Positions 1 to 10,272 of a DNA stretch of 64,000 nt are shown here, piece after piece. A program made the translations under genes and the position numbers. How positions within the stretch are numbered: the first letter of the stretch is position 1; every line of letters begins with the position of its first letter. The notes beneath the pieces are model-generated. The model ran no database searches and was not told the DNA's origin. It was given only the letters and a program-made list of their open reading frames with translations. This DNA is from Marinomonas primoryensis (GTDB lineage: Bacteria > Pseudomonadota > Gammaproteobacteria > Pseudomonadales > Marinomonadaceae): NCBI RefSeq assembly GCF_013372285.1, contig NZ_CP054301.1, positions 3,624,001 through 3,688,000 on the forward strand, given 5' to 3'.

Positions 1-1154
1 CGCAGGCCTTTCGTGTTGGCGGTTGGTGTACCGGTTGTCATCTGAATAACACCCGTTTCTGTGCCTGGGTTAGCTGCATAGAAACCTTGCCCTTTGGTCA
101 AATCATACGCCGCGTGAGTGATTGGCAGATAACCAGAGAATTGATGCCAATCCGCCTGAACAGACGCACGAGACAAGTAGCTTAGGAAAGACGCAACGCC
201 TTTGTATTCCTCTTTAGTGTGACCTTGAAGAACCCACAAAGAAGCGCCACCGATAATGGTATTAGAAGGCTGCTTTACTTTGCCTTCCCAATAAGGAAGC
301 TCTGCGACACCAAAATCAAATTTGGCATTACGTTTGATACCCGCATAACCGGCAGACGACTCGGTAAACATAGCGCATTCTTGGCTATAGAATTTAGCGG
401 CGCCATCGTTTGTGCGTCCTGAGTAACTAAAAACACCACTTTTTTGCCATTCGCCCATTTTCTTAACATGAGCCACTTGAAGAGGACCATTAAACTTCAA
501 CTCTGTTTTCAAACCGCCAAAACCATTATCAAGTGATGCAAATGGTACATTGTGGCGTGCACTGAAGTTTTCTAATTGAACCCAAGACTGCCAAGACGTG
601 GTGAAACCACACGTCACACCAGACGCTTGAAGTTTCTTAGACACACTTTCTACATCTTGCCACGTTTTCGGCGCTTGGCTAATGCCCGCTTTTTTAAACA
701 AATCTTTGTTGTAGTACAAAACAGGCGTTGAACTGTTGAACGGCATGGACAACATTTTGCCTTCACTGCTGGTGTAATAGCCTGTGACTGCGCTTAAATA
801 CGTACTTTCATCAAACGGTTGACCGGATTCACGCATCAATTGATGAACAGGATAAATCGCACCTTTCGCCGCCATCATGCTAGCGGTGCCCACTTCAAAT
901 ACTTGAACGATAGCAGGCTGCTGCTTTGCGCGGAACGCGGCAATAGCAGACGTCATGGTTTCTGTATAATTGCCTTTATAAACCGGCTTTACTTCGTACG
1001 CATCTTGAGAATCGTTAAAGTTTTTAGCGATTTCATTAACTTTTTCACCATTGGCACCACCCATTGCGTGCCACCATTCTACTTCCGTCGCTGCCAATGC
1101 TGAACCAGCAACAGACAAACCAACAACCACCGACGCTAATTTCAATTTATGCAT
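1..1154 (-). CDS. ugpB: sn-glycerol-3-phosphate ABC transporter substrate-binding protein (partial, C-terminus off the window)
   Basis: Periplasmic binding protein of a family 1 carbohydrate ABC importer, probably for glycerol-3-phosphate or glycerophosphodiesters. Translation from the ATG at 1154 gives MHKLKLASVVVG..., a classic Sec signal peptide ending in SALA about residue 22, then TEVEWWHAMGG, the WWH/M start typical of UgpB. Further UgpB-like stretches are MPFNSSTPVLYYNK, TSWQSWVQLENFSARH and GFYAANPGTETGVIQM near the window edge. The reading frame stays open to base 1, so only the last part of the protein is missing. The permease and ATPase genes are presumably further downstream, outside the window. 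A perfect inverted repeat sits about 80-120 bases upstream of the start and is a candidate operator. Substrate assignment rests on remembered family similarity only. Confidence 0.85.
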   Translation of the reverse strand, partial: MHKLKLASVVVGLSVAGSALAATEVEWWHAMGGANGEKVNEIAKNFNDSQDAYEVKPVYKGNYTETMTSAIAAFRAKQQPAIVQVFEVGTASMMAAKGAIYPVHQLMRESGQPFDESTYLSAVTGYYTSSEGKMLSMPFNSSTPVLYYNKDLFKKAGISQAPKTWQDVESVSKKLQASGVTCGFTTSWQSWVQLENFSARHNVPFASLDNGFGGLKTELKFNGPLQVAHVKKMGEWQKSGVFSYSGRTNDGAAKFYSQECAMFTESSAGYAGIKRNAKFDFGVAELPYWEGKVKQPSNTIIGGASLWVLQGHTKEEYKGVASFLSYLSRASVQADWHQFSGYLPITHAAYDLTKGQGFYAANPGTETGVIQMTTGTPTANTKGL

Positions 1155-1236
1155 TTCCGTGTTCCTCACAATGAGTTTTTATTAGAAAAGAAAGAACGAC
1201 TATAAAGAGCAAATGTTTCACTTTGATGATAGTTAG

Positions 1237-1272
1237 GTTTCATTTGAAATACAATTACAATTCAAATGAAAC
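1237..1272. promoter_or_regulatory. Perfect 12-bp inverted repeat upstream of ugpB
   Basis: GTTTCATTTGAA (1237-1248) is repeated as its exact reverse complement at 1261-1272 with a 12-base spacer. Each arm also contains an imperfect TTTCA-nn-TGAAA dyad, and related TTTCA/TGAAA words lie nearby at about 1216-1226 and 1305. It lies 83-118 bases upstream of the ugpB start. This is the right place for a repressor operator of an ABC transporter (DeoR/GlpR or similar). The binding protein is unknown. Confidence 0.55.
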
Positions 1273-1400
1273 ATAAAGAGAAACTAAATAGGGGATAAAC
1301 ACAGAAATGAAACTAAAAATGCAGAGAAATCATAACCTGATAGTAAAACGAAAGGCGTAATCATTAAAAATTAAAATATGCTTGGGCATCTATAGCAGCA

Positions 1401-1748
1401 CTACATTAGGAGTTCCTGATTCAAAACAAACACTAATGACCTAAACTCCTCCCTCAACGCCATAAGGCTTTTCGGAAGTGCGTCACTGTTGCGCTGTGTC
1501 ACTAAGGCTTCTACTTCACCAATTAACCGACAGAACCGATATGCAGACACCTCTAAAGCGGCGCCTTTTAGTCGATGCACCACAAGATCAAAATTATGCA
1601 AATCTTGACGCTCCATATGAGTCTGTAAAGTGTCCAATAATCCAGCGGCTTCTTTAATAAACTCTCCGGCGACCAACACCATCAATTCATGATTACACGC
1701 CAGCCGACTTTCATAATCTGTATTATCAAATACCTTTGCCTCAAACAT
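1401..1748 (-). CDS. Hpt (histidine phosphotransfer) domain protein
   Basis: 115-residue stand-alone phosphotransfer protein. The motif HRLKGAA places the phospho-accepting histidine at residue 58, inside a predicted four-helix bundle of the usual Hpt length. It starts 27 bases after the stop of the hybrid histidine kinase at 1776-4949, on the same strand, so the two are almost certainly one operon. The kinase ends in a receiver domain without its own Hpt, so this protein is the natural next step of the phosphorelay. The final response regulator is not in the window. Family assignment is firm; the relay partner is inferred from position. Confidence 0.85.
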   Translation of the reverse strand: MFEAKVFDNTDYESRLACNHELMVLVAGEFIKEAAGLLDTLQTHMERQDLHNFDLVVHRLKGAALEVSAYRFCRLIGEVEALVTQRNSDALPKSLMALREEFRSLVFVLNQELLM

Positions 1749-1775
1749 GGTAAAGAAACCTCTGTATAATATTAT

Positions 1776-4700
1776 CTAAGGAAGCCATTTTTTAAGTATC
1801 GAGATCAGCTTGTCTTGTGAGATTGGCTTTGCAATATGGGCATTCATACCAGCGGCAAAGCACTCGTCTTCATCCCCTTTCATGGCATTGGCACTCAGCG
1901 CAACAATGGCAACGTCGGCGGGCGTTTTCCCATCGATAAGCTGACGAATAGTACGCGTTGCTTCGTAACCATCCATAATCGGCATCTGACAATCCATAAA
2001 GATTAGGTCAAACCGAGTTGATTGCGCCAGCTCGACCGCTTTTTGGCCATTTTCAGCCACCACGACCTCCACGCCATATAACTTCAGCAAACCGCAGGCC
2101 ACAATTTGATTGGTAAGATTATCTTCTGCTAACAATACTTTTGCGTTAAATATTGGCCGGCCTTCAGGCGTTGTTTCGACTTCTTTTACCGCCATGCTGA
2201 GATCTCCTTCACGTAAAGGTTTTAGTTTTTCTAATACATTCAGCAATGAATGACGAAATATTGGCTTAACTAATGATTCTGTATAGGACTCTAAATCATA
2301 ATCAACATTATTACGACTATGAAAGAGTACTCGTTTTAATTGCTGCTTTTGGCAGAGATTATCAAACACCAAAACATCAGAGGAAGCGGCATGCTGTAAT
2401 GCATCCAGATCCATCAGCACAGCATGACTCGTCCATTTACCCTCAGTAATAGCATGAACTAGGCTGTCATAAGAATCATAAGTCACCCCAAATGAATCCA
2501 GCAATGCACTAATGTACTCACGCCCCGTTTTATTTCGATATACCAAAGTAACGTTTACGTCATGACTAATCTTTTTAGGCGGCACTACACTAGGCTCAAA
2601 CGCGAGAGGCACGTTAAACCAAAATGTCGCGCCTTCTCCTTCTGCTGACGTTAAACCGATGTCACCACCCATGACGTCCACTATCTCTTTGCTAATCGCC
2701 AACCCAAGTCCAGTTCCGCCAAATTTACGAGTCGTCGAGCCATCCGCTTGCTGAAAGCGATGGAACAGATGCTTTTGACTTTCTTTAGAAATACCAATGC
2801 CCGTGTCCACAATAGAAACTCGCAAAGTAATCGTATCATCCGCTAACGATTCAACAATAATCCGCAGCGCAACTTCCCCATCCTGCGTAAATTTAATGGC
2901 ATTACCCATAAAGTTCACCAACACCTGCTTAAGGCGCAATCGATCACCTATCAAGCTTAGTTCAGGAATAGGAGTCGCAGGAGAGTTCAATACGATGCCT
3001 TTTTCTTCGGCCTTTAAAACAAAGAGATGCGTCACTTCTTCAATCAAGTCTTGCAACTCAAAAGCGTGTTTTTCTAACACAAGGTTTCCCATCTCGATCT
3101 TAGATAAATCCAGAATATCATTAATAATTTCTAAAAGAGATTCAGCACTGTGCTGCGATAATTTGGCTAAATGCGCTTGCTCCGCTTCCAACTTAGTGCT
3201 CATTAATAAAGAAAGGCAGCCAATAACGCCATTTAACGGTGTTCGAATTTCGTGGCTCATATTCGCTAAAAACTCGCTCTTAGCACGGTTTGCTTCTTCC
3301 GCTTCCTCTTTCGCCTTACTTTGCTCTAATTCAGATGCTTTCAAGCTTTCATTAGCTAATCGTAAATCCTTCGTTCTTAGCTGCACCTTACTTTCAACTT
3401 CGGCCGCATGACTACCCACAATCAATAAAAACCAACCAAATAAACCCGTCACTAAAAAACCACACACTAAAATAAATTGCACAATCCAAGGCTGTTTAAA
3501 GAAGTAACTTTCACTGATTTGAAATAAACGCCATCTTTTAGCACCAACCATAATATCCAAGCACACAGCGTGATTAAAATCATCGGCTTTGTAACGAGCA
3601 AGAAGCTCATTTAAAGGTAAATTGGCCGCTTCGCTTTTAGCAATTAAAATTGGTTCATGAACACCTTCATGAAGGTCAACCAAGTACAGATCGGTATTGG
3701 GCAACAAGCCTCGCTGAAAAATAGTATCCGTTAATGACTCCAAGCCTATCCCTGCCGTAGCAACCCCTAAAAAAGCACCAGTTGCGTTATGAAAAAAAGG
3801 CAAAAATAAAAGCACGCCATCACTGTTTTGGACCATTTTAATGGGTGCCGTTGGATAGACTTGTTTTGCGGAAATGGCTTCATCAAGCGCAAAGCGTCGA
3901 TCCGATTGAGAATAAACATCGTAGCCCAAAGCAGCCTCATTACCTTTTAACGGACTCAGAAAGGTCACCACTATATGCTGTGACCTTGGACTAACCGGTA
4001 AAAGCGTCCCATCAATGCCTCTTTCCTTTACTTGAAAGACATTATTTGGATAGCTTTTTTGTGTTTCTCTTTCAAAGCGAGGAATATCATCACCCGAAAC
4101 CGCAAAGTTCAATGACACAGCAAGAATAGAGTCTTCTCGCGCCATAACGCTGTCCGCAAACACTTCAAACTCTTTCGCCTCAATATTCTCACTGCCATTG
4201 ATCAAACCTACAAAGCTGTGCAACATATCCACCGTATTCTTAATACGGTTATTCAATAGCACTTCTAACAGTTCAGCATTGGTACGAAACTCCTTTGTTT
4301 GCTTGCTCCATTCTGAATAACTACTCCCCAAGGAAAGCGCCGCAGTAATAACCAAAACAAAGAGAAAACAACCCAACAAACGCAAAGGGTGTTTAAAATC
4401 ATTACCGAAAAAACGCGGAAAACACGCTGCGAGCCAAGGGACTATCACTAGAACCCCTATCATGTCACCGCCCCACCAAACCAGCCAATTTGTGAATACG
4501 TCTTCTTTGCTAATAACACCAAGCGAAAGCAGAGACAAAGAACCAACACTGGCGCCAATCAAGGTTGATAAAATACCGGCCAAAAAGAGAAAGCGAAATA
4601 CCAAGCGAGTTTGATGGAACAAGAAAGGGATACCAATAAAACGCCTAACCAAATAGGCACCAACACAAGATTGTAAAGTAGACCCCAGAGCAATAAGGGT

Positions 4701-4949
4701 AGGAAGTAACCACGTTATCGTCTGATAGTTTGACCATGTTGCCCATGTATTCACCAACAAAGAGCCTATAAAAACCCCCCATGGCGCTTGTCTTGGAAAA
4801 AGCATAACCGCAGTAACAGCCAGCCCAGCGGCCGGCCAAATAATAGTGGCGTAACCAGGTGGAATGGAGACTGCGAGACCAGCAACGCCTAGGAGAAAAT
4901 ACCCTAGAGCAGTCAATGCCACGACCATCATTGCTTTTTTCATACCCAT
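1776..4949 (-). CDS. Hybrid sensor histidine kinase (MASE1-CHASE-HisKA-HATPase-pseudoREC-REC)
   Basis: 1057-residue inner-membrane sensor. Residues 1-210 form a multi-pass MASE1-type membrane domain, with the early motif [16 protein letters not shown]. Residues about 240-470 look like a periplasmic CHASE domain, followed by one more membrane segment near 490-515 and a coiled coil. HisKA carries [11 protein letters not shown] with the phosphorylated histidine at residue 566. The HATPase shows the N box ([10 protein letters not shown]), DTGIGI and GGTGLGL. A degenerate receiver-like segment (about 770-895, VLMDLDAL) precedes a complete receiver with LLAEDN and the acceptor Asp at residue 986 in FMDCQMP. 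The Hpt gene follows 27 bases downstream. The ligand is unknown. Confidence 0.9.
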   Translation of the reverse strand: MGMKKAMMVVALTALGYFLLGVAGLAVSIPPGYATIIWPAAGLAVTAVMLFPRQAPWGVFIGSLLVNTWATWSNYQTITWLLPTLIALGSTLQSCVGAYLVRRFIGIPFLFHQTRLVFRFLFLAGILSTLIGASVGSLSLLSLGVISKEDVFTNWLVWWGGDMIGVLVIVPWLAACFPRFFGNDFKHPLRLLGCFLFVLVITAALSLGSSYSEWSKQTKEFRTNAELLEVLLNNRIKNTVDMLHSFVGLINGSENIEAKEFEVFADSVMAREDSILAVSLNFAVSGDDIPRFERETQKSYPNNVFQVKERGIDGTLLPVSPRSQHIVVTFLSPLKGNEAALGYDVYSQSDRRFALDEAISAKQVYPTAPIKMVQNSDGVLLFLPFFHNATGAFLGVATAGIGLESLTDTIFQRGLLPNTDLYLVDLHEGVHEPILIAKSEAANLPLNELLARYKADDFNHAVCLDIMVGAKRWRLFQISESYFFKQPWIVQFILVCGFLVTGLFGWFLLIVGSHAAEVESKVQLRTKDLRLANESLKASELEQSKAKEEAEEANRAKSEFLANMSHEIRTPLNGVIGCLSLLMSTKLEAEQAHLAKLSQHSAESLLEIINDILDLSKIEMGNLVLEKHAFELQDLIEEVTHLFVLKAEEKGIVLNSPATPIPELSLIGDRLRLKQVLVNFMGNAIKFTQDGEVALRIIVESLADDTITLRVSIVDTGIGISKESQKHLFHRFQQADGSTTRKFGGTGLGLAISKEIVDVMGGDIGLTSAEGEGATFWFNVPLAFEPSVVPPKKISHDVNVTLVYRNKTGREYISALLDSFGVTYDSYDSLVHAITEGKWTSHAVLMDLDALQHAASSDVLVFDNLCQKQQLKRVLFHSRNNVDYDLESYTESLVKPIFRHSLLNVLEKLKPLREGDLSMAVKEVETTPEGRPIFNAKVLLAEDNLTNQIVACGLLKLYGVEVVVAENGQKAVELAQSTRFDLIFMDCQMPIMDGYEATRTIRQLIDGKTPADVAIVALSANAMKGDEDECFAAGMNAHIAKPISQDKLISILKKWLP

Positions 4950-5138
4950 TTACCCCATCAAAGACCTTTTAAGCATAACCAAAGCCATGCAGATTGAAGA
5001 TCAAATATTAGTTACATTATGTAATAAATACGGCGCCTAAACGCTAAAAATAGGCATTGGCTAGATAGGAGGGTTTGAAAGTGAGTCAGAGAGCCGCTCA
5101 TTTCACAGTAAACAGGAGAGAGATAGATAAATTTTAGG

Positions 5139-5170
5139 CAAAAAAAAGCCCGCTATAAATAGCAGGCTTT
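5139..5170 (-). terminator. Rho-independent terminator of tRNA-Phe
   Basis: On the minus strand an 11-bp stem (arms 5160-5170 and 5145-5155, one T:G pair, loop of 4) is followed by a run of T. It begins 12 bases beyond the CCA end of tRNA-Phe, so it ends that transcript. Confidence 0.85.
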
Positions 5171-5181
5171 CTTTTAAATCA

Positions 5182-5257
5182 TGGTGCCCGGAGACGGAAT
5201 CGAACCGCCGACACGAGGATTTTCAATCCTCTGCTCTACCGACTGAGCTATCCGGGC
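5182..5257 (-). tRNA. tRNA-Phe (GAA anticodon)
   Basis: Minus strand reads GCCCGGATAGCTCAGTCGGT at the 5' end and closes the acceptor stem with CCGGGCACCA; 76 nt, CCA encoded in the gene. The anticodon loop reads ATTGAAAATC with GAA anticodon, so it decodes UUC/UUU. D-loop, TTCGATTC T-loop and all four stems are present. It is transcribed alone from its own strong promoter and has its own terminator. Confidence 0.97.
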
Positions 5258-5268
5258 AAGTGGGGCGT

Positions 5269-5296
5269 ATTATAGAGAAACCTTTTTACGGGTCAA
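5269..5296 (-). promoter_or_regulatory. Sigma-70 promoter of tRNA-Phe
   Basis: On the minus strand TTGACC (5296-5291), 16-base spacer, TATAAT (5274-5269), then a GC-rich discriminator (ACGCCCC), as expected of a stringently controlled stable-RNA promoter. The tRNA begins 12 bases after the -10 box. Confidence 0.88.
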
Positions 5297-5376
5297 TAGT
5301 TTTTTTGAAAAAAAATTAAAAACTTAGTTTCTTCTGCTCGTCTGGTATTATCTTCCTATATCAAGGAGATAAACTT

Positions 5377-5850
5377 ATGCTTCACGTTGTACTTTACCAA
5401 CCAGAGATTCCACCAAACACCGGCAATGTCATTCGCCTGTGTGCCAATACGGGCTACCATTTGCATCTCATCGAACCATTTGGCTTTGAGCTTGAAGACA
5501 AAAAACTGCGCAGAGCAGGATTGGATTACCATGAGTTTACTCGCCTTAAACGCTATCCAAACTTTCAGTCTTTTGTCGATCAAAATGAGATAGGCACTGT
5601 TTATGCGCTGACGACAAAAGGTAGCCGTATCCACAGCGAAGCCCGTTTTGTTGAAAACGATGTTCTCGTCTTTGGTCCTGAAACACGGGGGTTGCCGGCG
5701 GAGTTTATCGAGGCATTACCCCCCGCTCAGCGACTGCGGTTGCCGATGCAAGCCAGCTCTCGTAGTTTGAATCTGTCTAATACGGTTGCCGTTATGGTTT
5801 ATGAATCTTGGCGTCAGCTTAACTACGCCATGCCATCAGATAGCGAATAA
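5377..5850 (+). CDS. trmL: tRNA (cytidine(34)/uridine(34)-2'-O)-methyltransferase
   Basis: SPOUT-class methyltransferase of 157 residues, the normal TrmL length. It 2'-O-methylates the wobble base of tRNA-Leu isoacceptors using SAM. It starts [17 protein letters not shown] with the family N-terminus; the knot region contains [10 protein letters not shown] and the C-terminal end has [13 protein letters not shown], both SPOUT motifs of TrmL. A good ribosome site (AAGGAG) precedes the ATG. The K+ channel gene follows 14 bases downstream and could be co-transcribed. Confidence 0.93.
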   Translation: MLHVVLYQPEIPPNTGNVIRLCANTGYHLHLIEPFGFELEDKKLRRAGLDYHEFTRLKRYPNFQSFVDQNEIGTVYALTTKGSRIHSEARFVENDVLVFGPETRGLPAEFIEALPPAQRLRLPMQASSRSLNLSNTVAVMVYESWRQLNYAMPSDSE

Positions 5851-5864
5851 TAAGCAGAGGTACA

Positions 5865-6965
5865 ATGAATTCTCTAGGATTGCTCCTAAAACGAAAGAAC
5901 AGCCGTCATAAATTCCGGAAAAAAGTGCATTTACATGAAACCAGTGACATAAAAAAGCGCTTTATCTTGTTAGCTGGTGTCATCGCACTGCACAGTTTAG
6001 CGATGGTATTCTTTGAAGACCTCGATTGGTGGCAAGCCTTCTGGCTGACAATGACGTCAGCGAGCACCACAGGCTACGGTGATATCTCTGCCGTTACTTT
6101 CTGGGGGCAGTTTTCAACCATTCTATTAATTTACGGTCTGGGAATTACCCTGCTCGCACTCATCGCCAGTGACTATGTTGAACTCAGGCTAATGCGCAAA
6201 GAAATGCGCATTAAGGGCCGTATAAAGTGGGACGATATGCAAAACCATATACTTATCATTAATACTCCAAAATACGATTCAGAGCGCTATTTGGGACTGC
6301 TGATCAGTCAGATCAGCCAAACGCCAGAACTTGTCGACATTCCAGTGCAAATTTTGACAACAGCGTTTCCAGAAGGCCTACCTATTGAGCTTAGATCACA
6401 AGGTGTTGTTCATCATACTGGAGATGCATTAGACGACGGCATGTTAACGTCAGCCGGAGTACAGAAAGCCAAATACATTATTGTGCTTTGCCAGGATACA
6501 CAAGACAGCCACTGTGACAGCTCGACCTTCGATACATTACATCGCATTCAAGAATTAGCCCCTACGGCCTTCATCATGGCAGAAGCCATAAATGACTCAA
6601 ATCGACCTAGATTCAAAGCAGCGGGCGCGAAAGCCGTTATTAGGCCTGTTAGAGCTTACCCTGAAATGCTAGTGCGTTCTCTAATTGCACCAGGCACAGA
6701 ACAAGTACTGGAAGACTTATTTCGCCACCAAGGGGATCATACGATTCGACTCAATGTGCGTTTAAAGGACGTTACTTGGGCGCAAGTCGTCACCACATTA
6801 ATTCAAAAGAACATTGGTACTGCGCTTGGTTATGTGCAAAAAAATGGGGACATTATTACCCATCCGCAAACCTATTCGATAATAGAGGCAGAAGGCTTAA
6901 TTATTTTAATAAATGATGATCAAGTGATTCCGTCATTAGAAGAAATTCGTCAATACTTTATATAA
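5865..6965 (+). CDS. Two-TM potassium channel with RCK-type cytoplasmic domain
   Basis: 366 residues. First membrane helix about 32-50, pore loop with the selectivity filter TTGYGD at 68-73, second helix about 82-103, then a cytoplasmic Rossmann-like region (about 125-275) and a TrkA-C-like end (about 285-366). This is the MthK/Kch architecture. The start of the Rossmann fold reads ILIINTPKYDSE, where the nucleotide-binding GxGxxG would be expected, so the domain may not bind NAD(H). The gene converges on a K+/H+ antiporter, so the locus handles K+ in both directions. Starts 14 bases after trmL with AGAGG as ribosome site. Confidence 0.85.
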   Translation: MNSLGLLLKRKNSRHKFRKKVHLHETSDIKKRFILLAGVIALHSLAMVFFEDLDWWQAFWLTMTSASTTGYGDISAVTFWGQFSTILLIYGLGITLLALIASDYVELRLMRKEMRIKGRIKWDDMQNHILIINTPKYDSERYLGLLISQISQTPELVDIPVQILTTAFPEGLPIELRSQGVVHHTGDALDDGMLTSAGVQKAKYIIVLCQDTQDSHCDSSTFDTLHRIQELAPTAFIMAEAINDSNRPRFKAAGAKAVIRPVRAYPEMLVRSLIAPGTEQVLEDLFRHQGDHTIRLNVRLKDVTWAQVVTTLIQKNIGTALGYVQKNGDIITHPQTYSIIEAEGLIILINDDQVIPSLEEIRQYFI

Positions 6966-6979
6966 ATAAAATCAAAGGC

Positions 6980-8680
6980 TTAAACTTGCTTATCTTGCAA
7001 CTTAAGCCCGATTATTTCAATCTGGCTGCCGTTCATCTGTCTTATTGTTAGACGAATATTACCGAAACGCACCCGATCACCCACAACAAGATGCTTACCC
7101 AGCTGACGCTGTAACAGCGCCGCCGCTGTGTCTGTTTCTTCAATACCTTCAATTGGAACGCCATAAACTTTCGCTAAATCCAATAAAGACGCATCACCAC
7201 GAATCGCAAACTCACCAAAAAAATCCTGTAATAAGAATGAAGAAGACGCTTGATGAGAAAAAATTTGCGCAACGTCATTCACATCCTCAGGATGCAGTAA
7301 CATCCAAATTTTATCACCTGATTGCAGTACGGTATCGGTATTTACCACGATTGGTTGCTGATCGCGAACGAGAGAAACAAGCTGAGGTGTAGAGACGGTT
7401 TCGCTGGGCACATTCCGTACAATTGATGCGGGAATACGGACGCCTTCTGCCTGAATCAGAAATTCATACAATTCCAACGAGTGATTCGAATTAGCATCAT
7501 TGATTAAAGAAAAACGAGTGGTGGGCGCCGGCGCCGGTGGCACTTCTAGTTTTAACCACCGAGCAACGTGAGGCACCGTTGACCCTTGCAGCAACAAAGA
7601 GATCAGTACAACCGTAAAAGTAATCTCGAATAATAACTCTGAATTAGAAAGACCCGCAATAATAGGATACAGAGCCAACACAATCGGCACCGCACCGCGC
7701 AGCCCCACCCAACTAATATACACACGCTCAGGCCAGCGAAAATCAAATGGCAACAAACAAATCATAACGGCCACGGGGCGGGCCACAAAAATAAGAAACG
7801 CAGCAATACCGACCGCTTGCCAGCCATGAGCCAACAAACTGGATGGCGTAACGAGAAGCCCAAGTAACAAGAACATGCTAGCCTGAGCCAACCAAGCTAA
7901 GCCGTCCATAACCTGAGAAATTGACTCAAGGTGTTTGATTCGCCCATTACCTACTGTTAACCCGACCAAATACACAGCAAGAAATCCACTGCCACCAATC
8001 ATGTTCACGCCAGAAAAAATTGCCAAACCAAACGAGATAATAAGCAACGCATACAAACCTTCGATAAGCGGAACACGGCGTAAAATCATTAATAAGAATT
8101 TGCCGCCGAGAAAGCCGAACAAACCACCTATCGAAAATTGCTGAGCCATTTGCCCCAAAAAGGCCAAAATACTCAGATGGTCGGAGCTTTGCAGCAGACC
8201 GGTTAGCATGACCACCAACAGAATAGCCATTGGATCATTGGCTCCGGACTCTATTTCTAGTGTGCCGCCAACTCGTTCATTCAATTTAACGCCGCTATTA
8301 CGCAATAAACTAAAGACTGCCGCCGCATCTGTAGAGCCAACGATCGCACCGAGCAACAAACCATAAATGAGCTTTACGTCTAATAACCACGCAGCGAAAA
8401 TACCAACGGCCGCCGTAGTGAAAACAACACCTAATGTAGCAAGAGATAAAGATGGCCATAATGCCACGCGGAAGGTGCTGGTTTTGGTCTGCATACCGCC
8501 GTCTAACAAGATAACGGCTAAAGCAAAATTACCAACAAAAAAGGCAAGATTTGGATTGTCAAAGTCCAGTCCGCCTACCCCATCTTCCCCTGCAAGCATT
8601 CCCATCCCGAGAAAAACAAGTAGTAAAGGTAAGCCAACACGAACAGTAAAAGAACTGGCTAGAATACTGATTAACAGCAA
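6980..8680 (-). CDS. nhaP2: K+/H+ antiporter, NhaP2/CvrA type
   Basis: CPA1-family cation/proton antiporter with about 12 membrane helices (LLDGGMQT, GAIVGSTDAAAVFS, ESGANDPMA are family motifs), then a TrkA-C domain (about 400-475) and a CorC/HlyC-type C-terminal domain (about 485-566), the NhaP2 layout. It exports K+ in exchange for H+. Start is uncertain: the only usual start codon downstream of the in-frame stop at 8740-8738 is TTG at 8680, yet the similarity to NhaP2 continues upstream through about 15 codons (TIDTNAFIFLAGI), with ATC at 8716 or ATT at 8698 as possible rare starts. The ferredoxin gene ends in the same frame just upstream. Confidence 0.88.
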   Translation of the reverse strand: MLLISILASSFTVRVGLPLLLVFLGMGMLAGEDGVGGLDFDNPNLAFFVGNFALAVILLDGGMQTKTSTFRVALWPSLSLATLGVVFTTAAVGIFAAWLLDVKLIYGLLLGAIVGSTDAAAVFSLLRNSGVKLNERVGGTLEIESGANDPMAILLVVMLTGLLQSSDHLSILAFLGQMAQQFSIGGLFGFLGGKFLLMILRRVPLIEGLYALLIISFGLAIFSGVNMIGGSGFLAVYLVGLTVGNGRIKHLESISQVMDGLAWLAQASMFLLLGLLVTPSSLLAHGWQAVGIAAFLIFVARPVAVMICLLPFDFRWPERVYISWVGLRGAVPIVLALYPIIAGLSNSELLFEITFTVVLISLLLQGSTVPHVARWLKLEVPPAPAPTTRFSLINDANSNHSLELYEFLIQAEGVRIPASIVRNVPSETVSTPQLVSLVRDQQPIVVNTDTVLQSGDKIWMLLHPEDVNDVAQIFSHQASSSFLLQDFFGEFAIRGDASLLDLAKVYGVPIEGIEETDTAAALLQRQLGKHLVVGDRVRFGNIRLTIRQMNGSQIEIIGLKLQDKQV

Positions 8681-8737
8681 TATCCCAGCTAAAAAAATAA
8701 AAGCATTTGTGTCGATAGTGAGAACAGCCCTGTTCGT

Positions 8738-8998
<261 letters not shown>

Positions 8999-9059
8999 CT
9001 AAGACCCGCTGTATTGTCTTTAGTTACGTCGTCAAACAGCGGAACTTGAAAAATTGACA

Positions 9060-9617
<558 letters not shown>

Positions 9618-9712
9618 TTAGGGGTCGCATCATATAGGAATACGACCTTGTTCTCAATTCACCGATTAAGGCGCGTATTTTTTTCGCGCCTGACCCTCAC
9701 AAGTTTACGGTA

Positions 9713-10261
9713 TTAAATACTGTAAGGAGCCAATACTTGCTTCAAAAAGGAAATCGCAAGAAAGATGAAAATAGGCGATAAATCCAGTCCACCTATTGTA
9801 GGAATGACCCGCTGACAAGTGCGATACAAAGGCGCTGTAATTTGTCCAACTAACAAAGCGCCAGGGTGGTTAGCTCCAGGGGCAACCCAGCTTAAAATCA
9901 CTGAAATCAGCATTGCCCAAAAATACAAATCCAGCAAATGATACAAAGTGCCAGCAAAAGTATAAATAGCATAGCTGGCGGGAGAAATAACCGCACCTTT
10001 AATCAGTACAACAAAAACAACCGTCAAGAGCTGGACAGAAAATGCGAGAACAAGAGAAGCCGTGTCCAAACGACCTATCGATGGAATCACTTTGCGCAAA
10101 GGAAGAACAATAGGGCTGGTCACTTTGACGATGCTTTGACTAATAGGATTATAAAAATCGGCTCGCGTTAGCTGAAGCACTAAACGCAGTAAAACAACAA
10201 ACAAGAAAAGATTAAAAATAACCTTCACTAACATAACAAATGGATCTGAATACATGTTCAA
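9713..10261 (-). CDS. yggT: YggT family membrane protein
   Basis: 182 residues with two tandem YggT domains, each with two membrane helices separated by a loop of the type VTSPIVLPLRKVIPSIGRLD (first copy) and ITAPLYRTCQRVIPTIGGLD (second copy). The family is often next to proC and yggS and is thought to act in membrane or osmotic homeostasis, but no reaction is known. Starts 11 bases after proC, so it is co-transcribed. Confidence 0.92.
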   Translation of the reverse strand: MNMYSDPFVMLVKVIFNLFLFVVLLRLVLQLTRADFYNPISQSIVKVTSPIVLPLRKVIPSIGRLDTASLVLAFSVQLLTVVFVVLIKGAVISPASYAIYTFAGTLYHLLDLYFWAMLISVILSWVAPGANHPGALLVGQITAPLYRTCQRVIPTIGGLDLSPIFIFLAISFLKQVLAPYSI

Positions 10262-10272
10262 TATTCCTTAAA

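Noticed and set aside
2797..3411. 204-codon plus-strand frame inside the histidine kinase
   Set aside because: Lies fully within a well supported gene on the other strand and has no family features.
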